From Litoribacillus peritrichatus (GTDB lineage Bacteria; Pseudomonadota; Gammaproteobacteria; Pseudomonadales; Litoribrevibacteraceae): a DNA stretch of 64,000 nucleotides. Positions 26,128 through 35,262 of the stretch are shown piece after piece; position 1 is the first letter of the stretch; every line of letters starts with the position of its first letter. A program made the position numbers and the translations under genes. The notes under the pieces are model-generated. The model was not told where the DNA came from. It ran no database searches and saw only the letters and a program-made list of their open reading frames with translations. The DNA is taken from NCBI RefSeq assembly GCF_039537985.1, contig NZ_BAABBN010000003.1:34559-98558 (forward strand), read 5' to 3'.

Positions 26128-27126
26128 ATGGAGAACTTGAAGCCACTCGTAGAGACGGCGTTAAATACAGTAAAAGAGTCTGATAATGCTCAGGCTTTGG
26201 ATCAGATTCGTGTGCAATATCTGGGTAAAAAAGGCGAACTGACTCAGCTGTTGAAAGGCTTGGGTGCTTTAAGTGCTGAGGAGCGCCCAAAAGCTGGTGC
26301 AAAGATCAACGAAGCCAAACAGGAAGTTCAGGCGGCAATTAATGCACGTAAAGATGAACTGGAAACTGCTGAACTGAATCTTAAACTGGCCAGCGAAACC
26401 ATTGATGTTACTTTACCGGGTCGAGGCCAAACGCCAGGGTCAATTCATCCGGTAACCCGAACTCTGGAGCGTATTGAATCGTTTTTTGCAAACGTGGGCT
26501 TTCAGGTGGAGCAGGGGCCTGAAATTGAAGATGACTACCATAACTTTGAGGCGTTAAACATTCCTGGCCATCATCCTGCCAGAGCGATGCATGATACTTT
26601 CTATTTTGATGCGAATACCTTGTTAAGAACCCATACATCGCCAGTTCAGGTTCGTACAATGGAAACAAGCGAACCGCCGATTCGTATTATTTGCCCTGGC
26701 CGAGTTTATCGTTGCGATTCAGATATGACGCATACACCGATGTTCCATCAGGTGGAAGGTTTGTATGTGGACAAAAATGTCAGCTTTGCTGACTTAAAAA
26801 GCTTGATTGAAGACTTCCTGAGAGTGTTTTTCGAGCGAGACTTAGAAGTTCGATTTCGTCCGTCGTACTTCCCGTTTACTGAACCATCTGCAGAAGTTGA
26901 TATTGAATGGGGCAGAAATGCGGACGGCAGTATTAAGTGGCTGGAAGTGATGGGTTGTGGAATGGTTCATCCGAAAGTATTTGAAGCCTCAGGAATTGAT
27001 TCAAAAGAATATTCAGGTTTTGCTTTCGGTCTTGGGGTTGAGCGTTTAACCATGCTTCGTTATGGCGTGAATGATTTACGTATGTTCTTTGAAAACGACA
27101 TGAAATTTTTAAACCAATTTAAGTAA
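26128..27126 (+). CDS. pheS: Phenylalanyl-tRNA synthetase alpha subunit
   Basis: 332 residues, standard size. An N-terminal coiled coil (residues 1-90) that grips tRNA is followed by the class II core with HPVTRTLERIESFF, HTSPVQVRTM, the motif 2 GRVYRCDSDMTHTPMFHQ and motif 3 GFAFGLGVERLTMLRYG. It forms the alpha2-beta2 enzyme with PheT, encoded 75 bp downstream. Confidence 0.98.
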   Translation: MENLKPLVETALNTVKESDNAQALDQIRVQYLGKKGELTQLLKGLGALSAEERPKAGAKINEAKQEVQAAINARKDELETAELNLKLASETIDVTLPGRGQTPGSIHPVTRTLERIESFFANVGFQVEQGPEIEDDYHNFEALNIPGHHPARAMHDTFYFDANTLLRTHTSPVQVRTMETSEPPIRIICPGRVYRCDSDMTHTPMFHQVEGLYVDKNVSFADLKSLIEDFLRVFFERDLEVRFRPSYFPFTEPSAEVDIEWGRNADGSIKWLEVMGCGMVHPKVFEASGIDSKEYSGFAFGLGVERLTMLRYGVNDLRMFFENDMKFLNQFK

Positions 27127-27200
27127 TGTCGAAGTAGAAGAACAGTTTTCTTTCTATATAGAACGCCGTAACAAAAGAATTAAGTGAATTAGGATTAGAT

Positions 27201-29585
27201 ATGAAATTCAGTGAAAGTTGGTTAAGAGAGTGGGTCAACCCTACTATTGATACTGCAGAGTTGGTGCATCAGTTGACGATGGCTGGCCTTGAAGTGGATG
27301 AGTTTGTAAAAGTCGCTGGTGACTTCACTGGTATCGTTGTTGGCCAGATTTTGTCTTTTGAGCGTCATCCGGATGCTGATAAGTTGAACGTTTGTTTGGT
27401 TGATGTTGGTGAAACAGAACCGAGCCAAATTGTGTGTGGGGCTCCGAATGTGAAGCAGGGAATGAAAATTCCTGTTGCTAAAGTGGGTGCTGTTTTACCG
27501 GGTAACTTTAAAATTAAAAAAGCCAAGCTTCGTGGTGTCCAGTCGTTTGGTATGTGTTGTGCGGAAGAAGAGCTGGGCTTGGCAGAAAGCTCTACAGGTT
27601 TGATGGAATTGCAAGCGGATGCGCCAGTAGGCACTTGTGTTCGTGAGTATTTAGGGTTGGATGACACTGCAATTGATGTGGATTTGACGCCTAACCGTGG
27701 AGACTGTTTGAGCATTGCGGGTCTGGCCCGTGAAGTGGGAACATTAACCCGTACAGAAGTGAATGCACCAGAAATAAATCCGGTGGTTGCATCTCATGAT
27801 GAGACTCGACAGGTTGCTTTGAACGCTGGAAATGCTTGTTCTCGTTATGCCGGCCGAATCATTAAAAATGTCAATGTGAAAGCGGCGACTCCTATTTGGT
27901 TGCAGGAAAAGCTGCGTCGCAGCGGCATTCGCTCGATTGATCCGGTCGTTGACGTGACTAACTATGTGTTACTTGAGCTTGGCCAGCCAATGCACGCTTT
28001 TGATTTGGCGAAGCTGGACGGTGATATACAGGTGCGTATGTCTGCGGCGGGTGAAAAGCTGACGCTGTTGGATGGTCAAGATGTTACGTTAACAGACGGT
28101 ACTTTGGTGATTGCTGATCAGTCTAAAGCACTGGCAATGGCAGGCGTTATGGGTGGCGAAGCTTCATCTGTCACCGAAGAGACGGTAGATATATTGTTTG
28201 AAAGTGCTTTCTTTGACCAGATTGCAATTGCCGGTAAGGCCCGCTCATACGGCTTACATACAGACTCTTCACACCGCTTTGAGCGTGGTGTGGACTTCCA
28301 GCTTCAAGAAAAAGCGATTGAGCGTGCTACCCGTTTGTTAATTGATATTGCGGGTGGTGAAGTTGGTCCGGTTTTTGTCTCTGAAAATACCGAACATGTG
28401 CCAGCAGGAAGAACTGTGGAGTTGAGGTCAGCGAAAGTTGAATCGCTTTTAGGCCTGAAAATTTCAGATGAAGAAATTCAGGAAATCCTTACTCGCTTAG
28501 GTCTTGTTGTTGCTTCAAGCACTGACTCAGGCTGGGTGTTTGAAATTCCTAGTTATCGCTTTGATATCAGTATTGAAGAAGATTTAATCGAAGAAGTTGG
28601 TCGTATTTACGGTTATAACAACCTGCCTCGTACTTATCCGGTTGCGGATATGAAACTGTTGGCTGAGCCGGAAGTGGAATCGCCGTTATCGGCGGTGCGT
28701 TCTCAGTTAGTGAGTGCAGGTTTTCAGGAAGCCATTACATACAGCTTCATTGAGCCTAAATTACAAAAACTGTTTGATCCTGAGATTGAGCCAAAGGCAT
28801 TGGCGAACCCAATTTCTGCCGATATGGCCGTTATGAGAACCAGTCTCATTCCGGGTTTAGCTAAGGCGCTGCAATATAATGCTAACCGTCAACAAAGCCG
28901 TATTCGTTTGTTTGAAACGGGTCAGGTATTTATCCCTAAAGGTGATGAGCTTCAGCAAATTGATCGTATAGCTGGTGTCGTGTACGGTGCTCGTGCACCT
29001 GAAAGCTGGCATGGAGTAAAAGAATCTGTAGATTTCTTTGATCTTAAAGGTGATGTGGAGGCCTTGTTGGGGTTGACAGGGGCTTTGGATACGATGGAGT
29101 TTATTGCCACTCAAGAGCATGCTGCGCTACACCCTGGACAGTCCGCCAAAGTTGTTAAAGATGGACATCTGGTGGGTTATATTGGTGCCATTCACCCGAA
29201 CATTGAAAAGTTAGCCGATTTACCTGGTGCGGTTTTTGCCTTTGAGTTAGAACTTGGGTTAATACTTCAAGGCAAGGTTCCTGAATTTAAAGAAGTTTCT
29301 AAATTTCCAGAAGTTCGCAGAGATTTAGCAATCTTGGTTGAGGAATCTGTAAATGTGTCTAAGATTAAGGAATGTATTGAGCAGAATTCAGGCGAATTTA
29401 TGAATTCGGTCTCCATTTTTGATGTTTATCAAGGTAAAGGCATTGATGATGGTCATAAGAGTATTGCTTTGGGCTTGACTTGGCAGCACCCTGAGCGCAC
29501 TCTGAATGACGAAGAAGTTAATCAGGAAATCAACGCTGTAGTTACTGCGCTAGACGAACAGTATCAAGCCAAGCTAAGGAGTTAG
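27201..29585 (+). CDS. pheT: Phenylalanyl-tRNA synthetase beta subunit
   Basis: 794 residues, standard for the long bacterial form. An N-terminal tRNA-binding OB domain (residues about 40-150, HPDADKLNVCLVDVG) is followed by the B3/B4 editing domain, a B5 domain (LTPNRGDCLS lies before it), the catalytic-like fold and a C-terminal ferredoxin-fold anticodon-binding domain (FPEVRRDLAILV). It is 3 bp before ihfA, so pheST-ihfA is one operon. Confidence 0.98.
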   Translation: MKFSESWLREWVNPTIDTAELVHQLTMAGLEVDEFVKVAGDFTGIVVGQILSFERHPDADKLNVCLVDVGETEPSQIVCGAPNVKQGMKIPVAKVGAVLPGNFKIKKAKLRGVQSFGMCCAEEELGLAESSTGLMELQADAPVGTCVREYLGLDDTAIDVDLTPNRGDCLSIAGLAREVGTLTRTEVNAPEINPVVASHDETRQVALNAGNACSRYAGRIIKNVNVKAATPIWLQEKLRRSGIRSIDPVVDVTNYVLLELGQPMHAFDLAKLDGDIQVRMSAAGEKLTLLDGQDVTLTDGTLVIADQSKALAMAGVMGGEASSVTEETVDILFESAFFDQIAIAGKARSYGLHTDSSHRFERGVDFQLQEKAIERATRLLIDIAGGEVGPVFVSENTEHVPAGRTVELRSAKVESLLGLKISDEEIQEILTRLGLVVASSTDSGWVFEIPSYRFDISIEEDLIEEVGRIYGYNNLPRTYPVADMKLLAEPEVESPLSAVRSQLVSAGFQEAITYSFIEPKLQKLFDPEIEPKALANPISADMAVMRTSLIPGLAKALQYNANRQQSRIRLFETGQVFIPKGDELQQIDRIAGVVYGARAPESWHGVKESVDFFDLKGDVEALLGLTGALDTMEFIATQEHAALHPGQSAKVVKDGHLVGYIGAIHPNIEKLADLPGAVFAFELELGLILQGKVPEFKEVSKFPEVRRDLAILVEESVNVSKIKECIEQNSGEFMNSVSIFDVYQGKGIDDGHKSIALGLTWQHPERTLNDEEVNQEINAVVTALDEQYQAKLRS

Positions 29586-29588
29586 CGG

Positions 29589-29894
29589 ATGAGTGCTCTG
29601 ACAAAGGCAGATATGGCTGAGCGACTTTTTGAAGAGCTTGGTCTCAACAAACGTGAAGCGAAAGAAATTGTTGAGATGTTCTTTGAAGAGGTCAGAGAGA
29701 GTCTGTCAGTGAATGAGCAAGTGAAGTTATCAGGGTTTGGTAACTTCGACTTGAGAGATAAAAGTCAACGACCAGGGAGGAACCCTAAGACCGGTGAAGA
29801 GATTCCTATCTCTGCACGTCGGGTTGTTACTTTTAGGCCGGGACAAAAATTAAAAACAAAAGTAGAAGCCTATGCTGGAAGCCAGTCACAATAA
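29589..29894 (+). CDS. ihfA: Integration host factor alpha subunit
   Basis: 101 residues. It begins ALTKADMAERLFEELGLNKREAKE and has the DNA-bending arm signature GRNPKTGEEIPISARRVV, where the conserved proline intercalates. It forms a heterodimer with IhfB. It is coupled to pheT by a 3-bp gap and overlaps the next gene by 23 bp. Confidence 0.98.
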   Translation: MSALTKADMAERLFEELGLNKREAKEIVEMFFEEVRESLSVNEQVKLSGFGNFDLRDKSQRPGRNPKTGEEIPISARRVVTFRPGQKLKTKVEAYAGSQSQ

Positions 29895-30225
29895 TGAATT
29901 GCCGGTGATACCGGGAAAGCGCTACTTCACAATTGGTGAAGTGAGTGAGTTGTGCGGAGTTAAGGCCCATGTGTTGCGCTATTGGGAGCAGGAGTTTTCT
30001 CAGTTGCAGCCGGTCAAACGACGTAACAGAAGATATTATCAACGCCAGGATGTGTTGATGATTCGACAAATTCGTAGTCTCTTATATGATCAGGGCTTCA
30101 CCATCGGTGGCGCAAGACAGCGGCTTGCAGGAGAGGATTCAGGCGGAGAAGAATCTCACTTTAAGCAGTTAATTAGGCAAACCATTTCAGAGCTGGAAGA
30201 AGTTTTGGATGTTTTGAAAACTTAG
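29872..30225 (+). CDS. MerR-family regulator (ihfA-linked)
   Basis: 117 residues with an N-terminal winged helix-turn-helix (residues about 18-85: FTIGEVSELCGVKAHVLRYW) and a short C-terminal helix. There are no metal-binding cysteines of the classical sensors (only one Cys, in the helix-turn-helix). The protein directly follows ihfA in many gammaproteobacteria and its target is not established. It overlaps ihfA by 23 bp, so expression is coupled. Confidence 0.9.
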   Translation: MLEASHNNELPVIPGKRYFTIGEVSELCGVKAHVLRYWEQEFSQLQPVKRRNRRYYQRQDVLMIRQIRSLLYDQGFTIGGARQRLAGEDSGGEESHFKQLIRQTISELEEVLDVLKT

Positions 30226-30265
30226 TCTTGTTACTACTTGAATTATATAGAAAAAGTTTTATTAT

Positions 30266-30295
30266 AAGCGTTCGTGATTCACGAACGCTTTTTTA
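30266..30295 (+). terminator. Intrinsic terminator after the pheST-ihfA-merR operon
   Basis: Perfect 11-bp stem AAGCGTTCGTG/CACGAACGCTT with an ATT loop and a following T-run. Confidence 0.92.
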
Positions 30296-30311
30296 TTGAA
30301 TCTCAGAAAAT

Positions 30312-30388
30312 CGGAGTATAGCTCAGCTTGGTAGAGCACCGTCATGGGGTGGCGGGGGTCGAAGGTTCGAATCCTTTTACTCCGACCA
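30312..30388 (+). tRNA. tRNA-Pro (anticodon GGG)
   Basis: 77 nt with encoded CCA. The acceptor CGGAGTA pairs with TACTCCG. The anticodon stem CCGTC/GGCGG (one T-G pair) closes the loop ATGGGGT, giving GGG. Its C1-G72 pair is the proline identity element. It sits just after the operon terminator, the same place as in Pseudomonas. Confidence 0.94.
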
Positions 30389-30407
30389 ATTTTTCTGAAA
30401 GCAATTT

Positions 30408-31154
30408 TTAGCTTACCAATTCTCTTCTCTCTGTTTTGATGCCAAGTTCATTATCTAAATTTTCAATGGTGAGCATCATTTCGTTCCAGCACTTCTCTTT
30501 AAGTGTTTCTAAATCTTCAGCAGTTAACCCTTGGGTTGAAATGGGCGGTAACGTTTTGATGGCCGCTTTACCGCTTTGCCATTGATTGAGATTCAGGTTG
30601 GCACTGTAGCTGCTTACACAAATAGGGATGATTGGGACTTGTGCTTCAATGGCCATTTTAAAAGCGCCATTTTTGAAAGGAAGCATGTTCTGGCCTCTGT
30701 TGCGTGTCCCTTCTGCAAATACCCAAATGGAGGTGTTTTCGTTTAATAGCGCATTGGTTGAGGCTTCAATTGTTGCTGATGCGCTGGTTTTGTTGTTTCG
30801 ATCAATAAATATGTTTCCGGCAAGCCAGTATAGCTGGCCAAACAGGGGGAGAAATTTAAGGCTTTTCTTGCCCATGGTGACTGTGCGTTTTGGAACCGCC
30901 GCACCGCAGATAAAAAGATCGAGGTTGTCTTGGTGGTTTACTACATAAACTGCAGTCTCTTTTATGTGATTACTCACCTCTTTATCGACCGTTAATTTAA
31001 TGCCAAGAAGTTTAACGCCAATCTTTGAGTATATCAGAGCAAAAATACGTGTGTTATCGGGATGGAAGGGTCTCAGTAGGCAAAGAAGGGTGCCTATGGC
31101 AGCAATGGCTAAAAAATAAAAAGTAACGAGGATAATTCTTAACGTATAAAGCAT
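30408..31154 (-). CDS. plsC: 1-acyl-sn-glycerol-3-phosphate acyltransferase (PlsC-like)
   Basis: Adds the second acyl chain to lysophosphatidate to make phosphatidate at the inner membrane. 248 residues, the typical PlsC length. One or two N-terminal helices (residues 1-27) are followed by the catalytic HX4D box (NHQDNLDLF), the FIDRNNK block and the glycerol-phosphate-binding EGTRNRG motif, then PIIPICVS. It may be the only plsC or a paralogue; this cannot be decided here. Confidence 0.9.
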   Translation of the reverse strand: MLYTLRIILVTFYFLAIAAIGTLLCLLRPFHPDNTRIFALIYSKIGVKLLGIKLTVDKEVSNHIKETAVYVVNHQDNLDLFICGAAVPKRTVTMGKKSLKFLPLFGQLYWLAGNIFIDRNNKTSASATIEASTNALLNENTSIWVFAEGTRNRGQNMLPFKNGAFKMAIEAQVPIIPICVSSYSANLNLNQWQSGKAAIKTLPPISTQGLTAEDLETLKEKCWNEMMLTIENLDNELGIKTERRELVS

Positions 31155-31229
31155 GGAAACACCTGTTTTTTGGGTGGTTCAGCGTACACTTGTTTCTTTT
31201 TTCTTGCAACTTGGGCTTAGGGGCTTTTC

Positions 31230-31544
31230 TTAGCCTTGAATGGGAAGCTTAATTAAAGCGTGCTCTTTGCTGGAGCCAAAGGCTTGTTTTTGTATTTGCA
31301 GGGACCAGCTTTTAAAGTGTTTGCTTGTTTTTGCGGACGAACATTGTAAGTCGCGTTTGTTAACTGAAACCGCCATAACATGATTTGAAAAACCGCGCTG
31401 GGTTAATACATAGGCTTTTTTAAGGCGTTTGGCTTTGATTTGTTTACGAAGAAAGCTCAATTTAATGCTGGTTTCTAGATCGTGCGCTACTTCATGGCCA
31501 TTCAAGCGACGAACGTAGGGCCTGAATTTTGTGTGTTTAAGCAT
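31230..31544 (-). CDS. Small basic protein of unknown function
   Basis: 104 residues, rich in Lys, Arg and His, with no membrane segment or recognised motif. The ATG at 31544 is preceded by a good ribosome site (GGAGAG). A C-terminal stretch of Ser, Lys and Gln (SSAKTSKHFKSWSLQIQKQ) suggests a compact basic protein. It is a single gene between plsC and the chemoreceptor, both also on the minus strand. I do not recognise the family, and nothing identifies a role. Confidence 0.55.
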   Translation of the reverse strand: MLKHTKFRPYVRRLNGHEVAHDLETSIKLSFLRKQIKAKRLKKAYVLTQRGFSNHVMAVSVNKRDLQCSSAKTSKHFKSWSLQIQKQAFGSSKEHALIKLPIQG

Positions 31545-31714
31545 GATCTCTCCAGTAAATGTTTTTTTACGTCATTATATTGTGAGAGGTGTCATTGTCT
31601 ATTTTTTGAGTAATAGTTGTCGTTGTTTTGTGAGGAAAGTCTTAATTTTGATCAAAAATAAGACTTTAGTTTTGTATGTGAGTTTGGCGATATTCTAAGT
31701 AAATAATGAAAAAA

Positions 31715-31757
31715 CCGAGAAGGCTTGGGCTCTTATGATTTTGATAAGTGCCCAAGC
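31715..31757 (-). terminator. Probable terminator of the chemoreceptor gene
   Basis: GCTTGGGC (31723-31730) pairs with GCCCAAGC (31750-31757), and the stem extends imperfectly inward. On the minus strand it is followed, after about ten bases, by a T6 run (ggttttttc). Confidence 0.6.
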
Positions 31758-31773
31758 GGTAAGATTGATAGGC

Positions 31774-32868
31774 TTAATTTCCAGCTATTTCGTTTAAGAG
31801 GTCTTGAAGGCAACGTTGCATTTGATCGCTTGAGCTTTCCATCATTCGTAACTGATTATGGATGTCGGAAGTGTCATTTCTTTTATAAGCAGTAATCACA
31901 GACTTACCAAACTCATGCACTTGTCTGTGGGGTTCTTCCAGTCGCTGGAAAGAGCGTAAGTGGCTGTATTTTTGATTGCCTGCGCCATGGTGGTACCACT
32001 CGCCAAAACTGCACCCTCGATGATCTTCCAGTTCATTTTCATTAATCTGGCTTTGCCCAGAAATCAGTTCGTAAACTTTTGATTTCCAGATGACGTGATC
32101 TAACGATACGGTTTGAACAAAAGATTGGTCACTGCAATCACTGATGGTGGTGCACATTGTGCGTGCGAGGTTGATGACTTCGTTGACTGAGCCAATGATC
32201 TGGTCGTTATTGATGGCAACATCTTCACACTTTTCTGCCATTTGCTGGCTTCGTGAATCAACTTCGCGGGTTTGTTTATCAATGTTTTCAACGAGATTGG
32301 AGATTTCTGAAGCGGCTTCCCCTGCGCGTTGTGCCAGCGCTCGGACTTCGTCGGCCACAACAGCAAAGCCTCGCCCTTGTTCTCCGGCTCGAGCTGCTTC
32401 GATCGCAGCGTTCAATGCCAATAAGTTGGTTTGTTCTGAGATGTTGTTGATGGCGCCAACAAAGGTGCTGATTTGCTCTGCAACTGTTCTAAGTTGCTGA
32501 ATGCTTGTCACGCTGTCCATTGCGGTGTCTCGAATAGACTCTACTGCGCCTTTGGTGGCGGTAAGTAATGTTGAGCTTTCATCAAACAGTTTTTGAGAGT
32601 CGTTGAGCTTTTCGCGCTCGGCTGACATTTGGCTGCTGGTATTAGCAACTGAATGCCTGACTTCGTCCATGGCTTTATTGGATGAGAGCAGCAGTTTTAC
32701 CATTCCGCTTTCATCGGTTGTTTGTGCGTGTTTATCAAGCTCTTTACGCAGTTCTTCAATTTCCTGATCTTTTTGCTTGCAGGTCAGCGAAAGTTGATTA
32801 ACTTCTTGCTGCAGATCAGCTGTTTTGTCTTTGAGGTTTTCTAATTCTTGTTTGTTGCCAAACCACAT
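31774..32868 (-). CDS. Soluble methyl-accepting chemotaxis protein with a CZB zinc-binding domain
   Basis: 364 residues with no membrane segment, so it is cytoplasmic. The N-terminal about 45 residues are a charged coiled coil. The signalling hairpin tip is intact (NLLALNAAIEAARAGEQG, then GFAVVADEVRALAQRAGEAA) and should bind CheW/CheA. The C-terminal CZB domain has the conserved pattern: His in LDHVIWK, then CSFGEWYH, then HxxVHEFG-like HRQVHEFGK, the His3-Cys zinc site. CZB receptors in other bacteria sense zinc or hypochlorous acid. No chemotaxis partner gene is nearby. Confidence 0.92.
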   Translation of the reverse strand: MWFGNKQELENLKDKTADLQQEVNQLSLTCKQKDQEIEELRKELDKHAQTTDESGMVKLLLSSNKAMDEVRHSVANTSSQMSAEREKLNDSQKLFDESSTLLTATKGAVESIRDTAMDSVTSIQQLRTVAEQISTFVGAINNISEQTNLLALNAAIEAARAGEQGRGFAVVADEVRALAQRAGEAASEISNLVENIDKQTREVDSRSQQMAEKCEDVAINNDQIIGSVNEVINLARTMCTTISDCSDQSFVQTVSLDHVIWKSKVYELISGQSQINENELEDHRGCSFGEWYHHGAGNQKYSHLRSFQRLEEPHRQVHEFGKSVITAYKRNDTSDIHNQLRMMESSSDQMQRCLQDLLNEIAGN

Positions 32869-33375
32869 ATTTATATCCTTTCGCTGTTCTGGACTGAAAC
32901 GGATGCATTTAATACAAACGGATTATTAGGATACCTTTGGATAAGCCGTACTCTGATGAAATAGAGTCTGAATGGGCGTTATTAGGGGCCTAATGCTCAT
33001 ATCCTGCTAAACAATTGTCTGATATTACGCTGTTAAAGCTTAGTCTAGTTGTCGGCATCATTTTGGCTTTCTTTACATAAAACTTGTTTTGCTTAGGGTA
33101 ATTAATGAAATTGTTTTTTCATTTGTGACGGATATTTGAGTGTGCATGCCAAGGTTCGGCTTTCATTGTTTGTATTTAAGTTGAGATAGGCTGTTGTGCA
33201 GTTGTGGCCTTGACTGTGTTTAATAGGTCAATTTTTTTGCCAATTCAGGTTTGGCGGGTATGCTTTTCAGGGTGTGAATCCTGAATTTCCGATAAAAGGT
33301 GTATAAATAGTAAACAGTTTGCTGGTGGCCTGCTAGTTTTATATATGTAGCAGCTAGAAGTTTGGGGGAACGGAT
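32869..33375. other. 507-bp intergenic region between divergent genes
   Basis: No convincing gene is seen on either strand. It holds the promoters of the chemoreceptor (minus) and the DUF2189 gene (plus). A small inverted pair ATTAGG/CCTAAT occurs at 32981-32994. Nothing else stands out. Confidence 0.5.
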
Positions 33376-34131
33376 ATGCCACAAGTCGTAAATAAGAATG
33401 AACCTGCAAGAGTTGAAGCGCCGAGTGCAGCAAGACCACTTTCAATGCATGATATTCAGCAAGCGATACATCACGGCTGGATTGATTTCAGAGCCACGAA
33501 ATGGGTCAGTATGTTGTATGGCTTAGTCTTTGTTTTATCAGGGTATTTGATGATTGCTCTGACCTATGCATCTGACAAACCTTATCTGTTTTTTGCCTTG
33601 TTTATTGGCGCTATGCTTGCTGGGCCTCTGTTTGCTGTGGGGATTTATGACTTGAGTCGTCAGCTACATAAAGGGAAAGCTCCGACCTTGATGCATTCTT
33701 TAAAGGCAATGCGCTCTGGTGCTTTTTTTGATGTGATCGCACTGGGCTTTGGCTTGATGCTGATTATGATTTTTTGGATGAGGATGGCGAGTGTGGTGCA
33801 TGTCTTCATGCCTGAGACGCTGAGCATTGCTGAATTGCTGCCGTTTTTGGCGGTGGGCACCATAGTGGGTGTCGGGTTTTGTGTTTTAGTATTTGGTGTG
33901 ACTGTTTTTTCTTTGCCTATGATGGTTCATCGGCCGGTAGATGTGGTCAGTGCGAGTGTGGCCAGTTTAAAAACAGTGAAAGACAATAAAGCCGTTATGG
34001 TTGGTTGGGCTATGATTGTCGGATTGTGTTGTGTGGTTGGATTTGTCACAGGTTTGGTAGGCTTTTTAATCTTGTTCCCCTTCTTGGCTCATGCTACTTG
34101 GCATCTTTATCAGCGAGCCTTTGTTATCTAG
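33376..34131 (+). CDS. DUF2189 integral membrane protein
   Basis: 251 residues. A polar N-terminus of about 50 residues contains the family-like DIQQAIHHGWIDF segment, followed by about six membrane helices. It matches DUF2189 proteins by its LFIGAMLAGPLFAVGIYDLSR region and the VFGVTVFSLPMMVHR segment. The biochemical role is unknown. It stands alone and ends at a terminator shared with the convergent LysR gene. Confidence 0.8.
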   Translation: MPQVVNKNEPARVEAPSAARPLSMHDIQQAIHHGWIDFRATKWVSMLYGLVFVLSGYLMIALTYASDKPYLFFALFIGAMLAGPLFAVGIYDLSRQLHKGKAPTLMHSLKAMRSGAFFDVIALGFGLMLIMIFWMRMASVVHVFMPETLSIAELLPFLAVGTIVGVGFCVLVFGVTVFSLPMMVHRPVDVVSASVASLKTVKDNKAVMVGWAMIVGLCCVVGFVTGLVGFLILFPFLAHATWHLYQRAFVI

Positions 34132-34156
34132 CCTGAATACAAGTCTGTGATGAAAA

Positions 34157-34183
34157 GGCGCCGACTTTCGAGTCGGCGCTTCT
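34157..34183. terminator. Intrinsic terminator between the DUF2189 and LysR genes
   Basis: Perfect 9-bp stem GCGCCGACT/AGTCGGCGC with a UUCG tetraloop (34158-34179), AAAA on the left and TTCTTT on the right. It can serve both convergent genes. Confidence 0.85.
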
Positions 34184-35053
34184 TTATGTTTTAGCTTCAT
34201 TCAGCAGTTCAATCAGTGCTTTTGCTGCATTCGTTAGTGAGTGGTGCTTGTGGATAACGTATCCTAACTGCCGGCTGTTCATTTCTATCGGAATGTTCAT
34301 TTCGTAAAGCTCCTTTGACAGAGACTCAGGTAATACACTCCAGCCGTAACCAATGGATACCATCATTTGGATGGTATCCAGATAATTGGTTGAGGTCACT
34401 ACATCCAGTTTTACGTCCGTATCTGCAAACAAGCGCTCAACCCGTTGGCGTGTGAAGGTGTTGTGGCTTGGTAATATGGCTTTGTGTTTGGCCAGGTCTT
34501 CGATGGTTGTCGTGCCTTTTTTGGCAAGAGGGTGCTCCTTGCTGCATACAAATTTCATGTCGTCGTGCCAAATAGAATGGCTGATCAGGCTCTTATTGGG
34601 CTCCGGGGCTAATGTGATTAAAGCCATTTCTTTGTCGCCCTGAACGACCTGTTCGTAGCCGCTTTCAGACTCTCCAAACTCTATTTTCAGATCCACGTCG
34701 GGATAGCGTATGGAGTACTCTTTTAGTATAGGGGGTAGGCGGTGCAGCCCTATATGGTGGCTGCAAATGATTTCAAGAGAGCCACTGACAGATTGAGAAA
34801 GGTTGTGAAGCTCTTGCTGTGTGCTTTTCATTAAGTGAAGTATTTGTTTCGCTTTTGGGAGTAAAGCGGCTCCGGCAGGGGTTAAGTGAATGTTTCTTCC
34901 TATTCTGTCGAACAGGCTGGTTCCTAATTGCCCTTCTAATGAAATGATTCGTTTGCTGACGGCAGGCTGTGTCAGGTGGAGTTCTTCAGCGGCTTCAGAA
35001 AATGATTGATGTTTGGCGACTACGATGAAGGCTTTCAGTGTGTTGGTATCCAT
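34184..35053 (-). CDS. LysR-family transcriptional regulator divergent from leuC
   Basis: 289 residues. The N-terminal helix-turn-helix (residues about 17-37, FSEAAEELHLTQPAVSKRI) and the following FDRIGRNIHLTPAG are typical. Residues 90-289 form the effector-binding periplasmic-protein-like fold. It is divergent from leuCDB, so it probably regulates these genes and senses a pathway intermediate, as LysR proteins next to leuC are thought to do in other gammaproteobacteria. That role is inference. Confidence 0.9.
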   Translation of the reverse strand: MDTNTLKAFIVVAKHQSFSEAAEELHLTQPAVSKRIISLEGQLGTSLFDRIGRNIHLTPAGAALLPKAKQILHLMKSTQQELHNLSQSVSGSLEIICSHHIGLHRLPPILKEYSIRYPDVDLKIEFGESESGYEQVVQGDKEMALITLAPEPNKSLISHSIWHDDMKFVCSKEHPLAKKGTTTIEDLAKHKAILPSHNTFTRQRVERLFADTDVKLDVVTSTNYLDTIQMMVSIGYGWSVLPESLSKELYEMNIPIEMNSRQLGYVIHKHHSLTNAAKALIELLNEAKT

Positions 35054-35262
35054 GGCTCTTTCTTTTGCTGGGTTGGATTTCAGAATAATCTCAATCTATA
35101 ACATAAAGTAATTCAATGTATAAAAAATATGAATTTATTTTATTTATGTGGGTGGTTACTATGCGCTTATTGATGAGCACCAGGCAGTGAAAACTTAAAC
35201 ATATAAGTAACTGTGTTGGTCGATTTGTAGCCAGGTTATTGATAAAGATGAGGAGAAATAAA

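Noticed and set aside
35085..35125. LysR operator in the lysR-leuC gap
   Set aside because: A TATAACAT/ATGTATA near-symmetry exists but is imperfect and lies in very A+T-rich DNA.
35161..35190. Short frame atgcgcttattgatg... as a leucine leader peptide before leuC
   Set aside because: Only two leucine codons are present, and no terminator/antiterminator pair follows.
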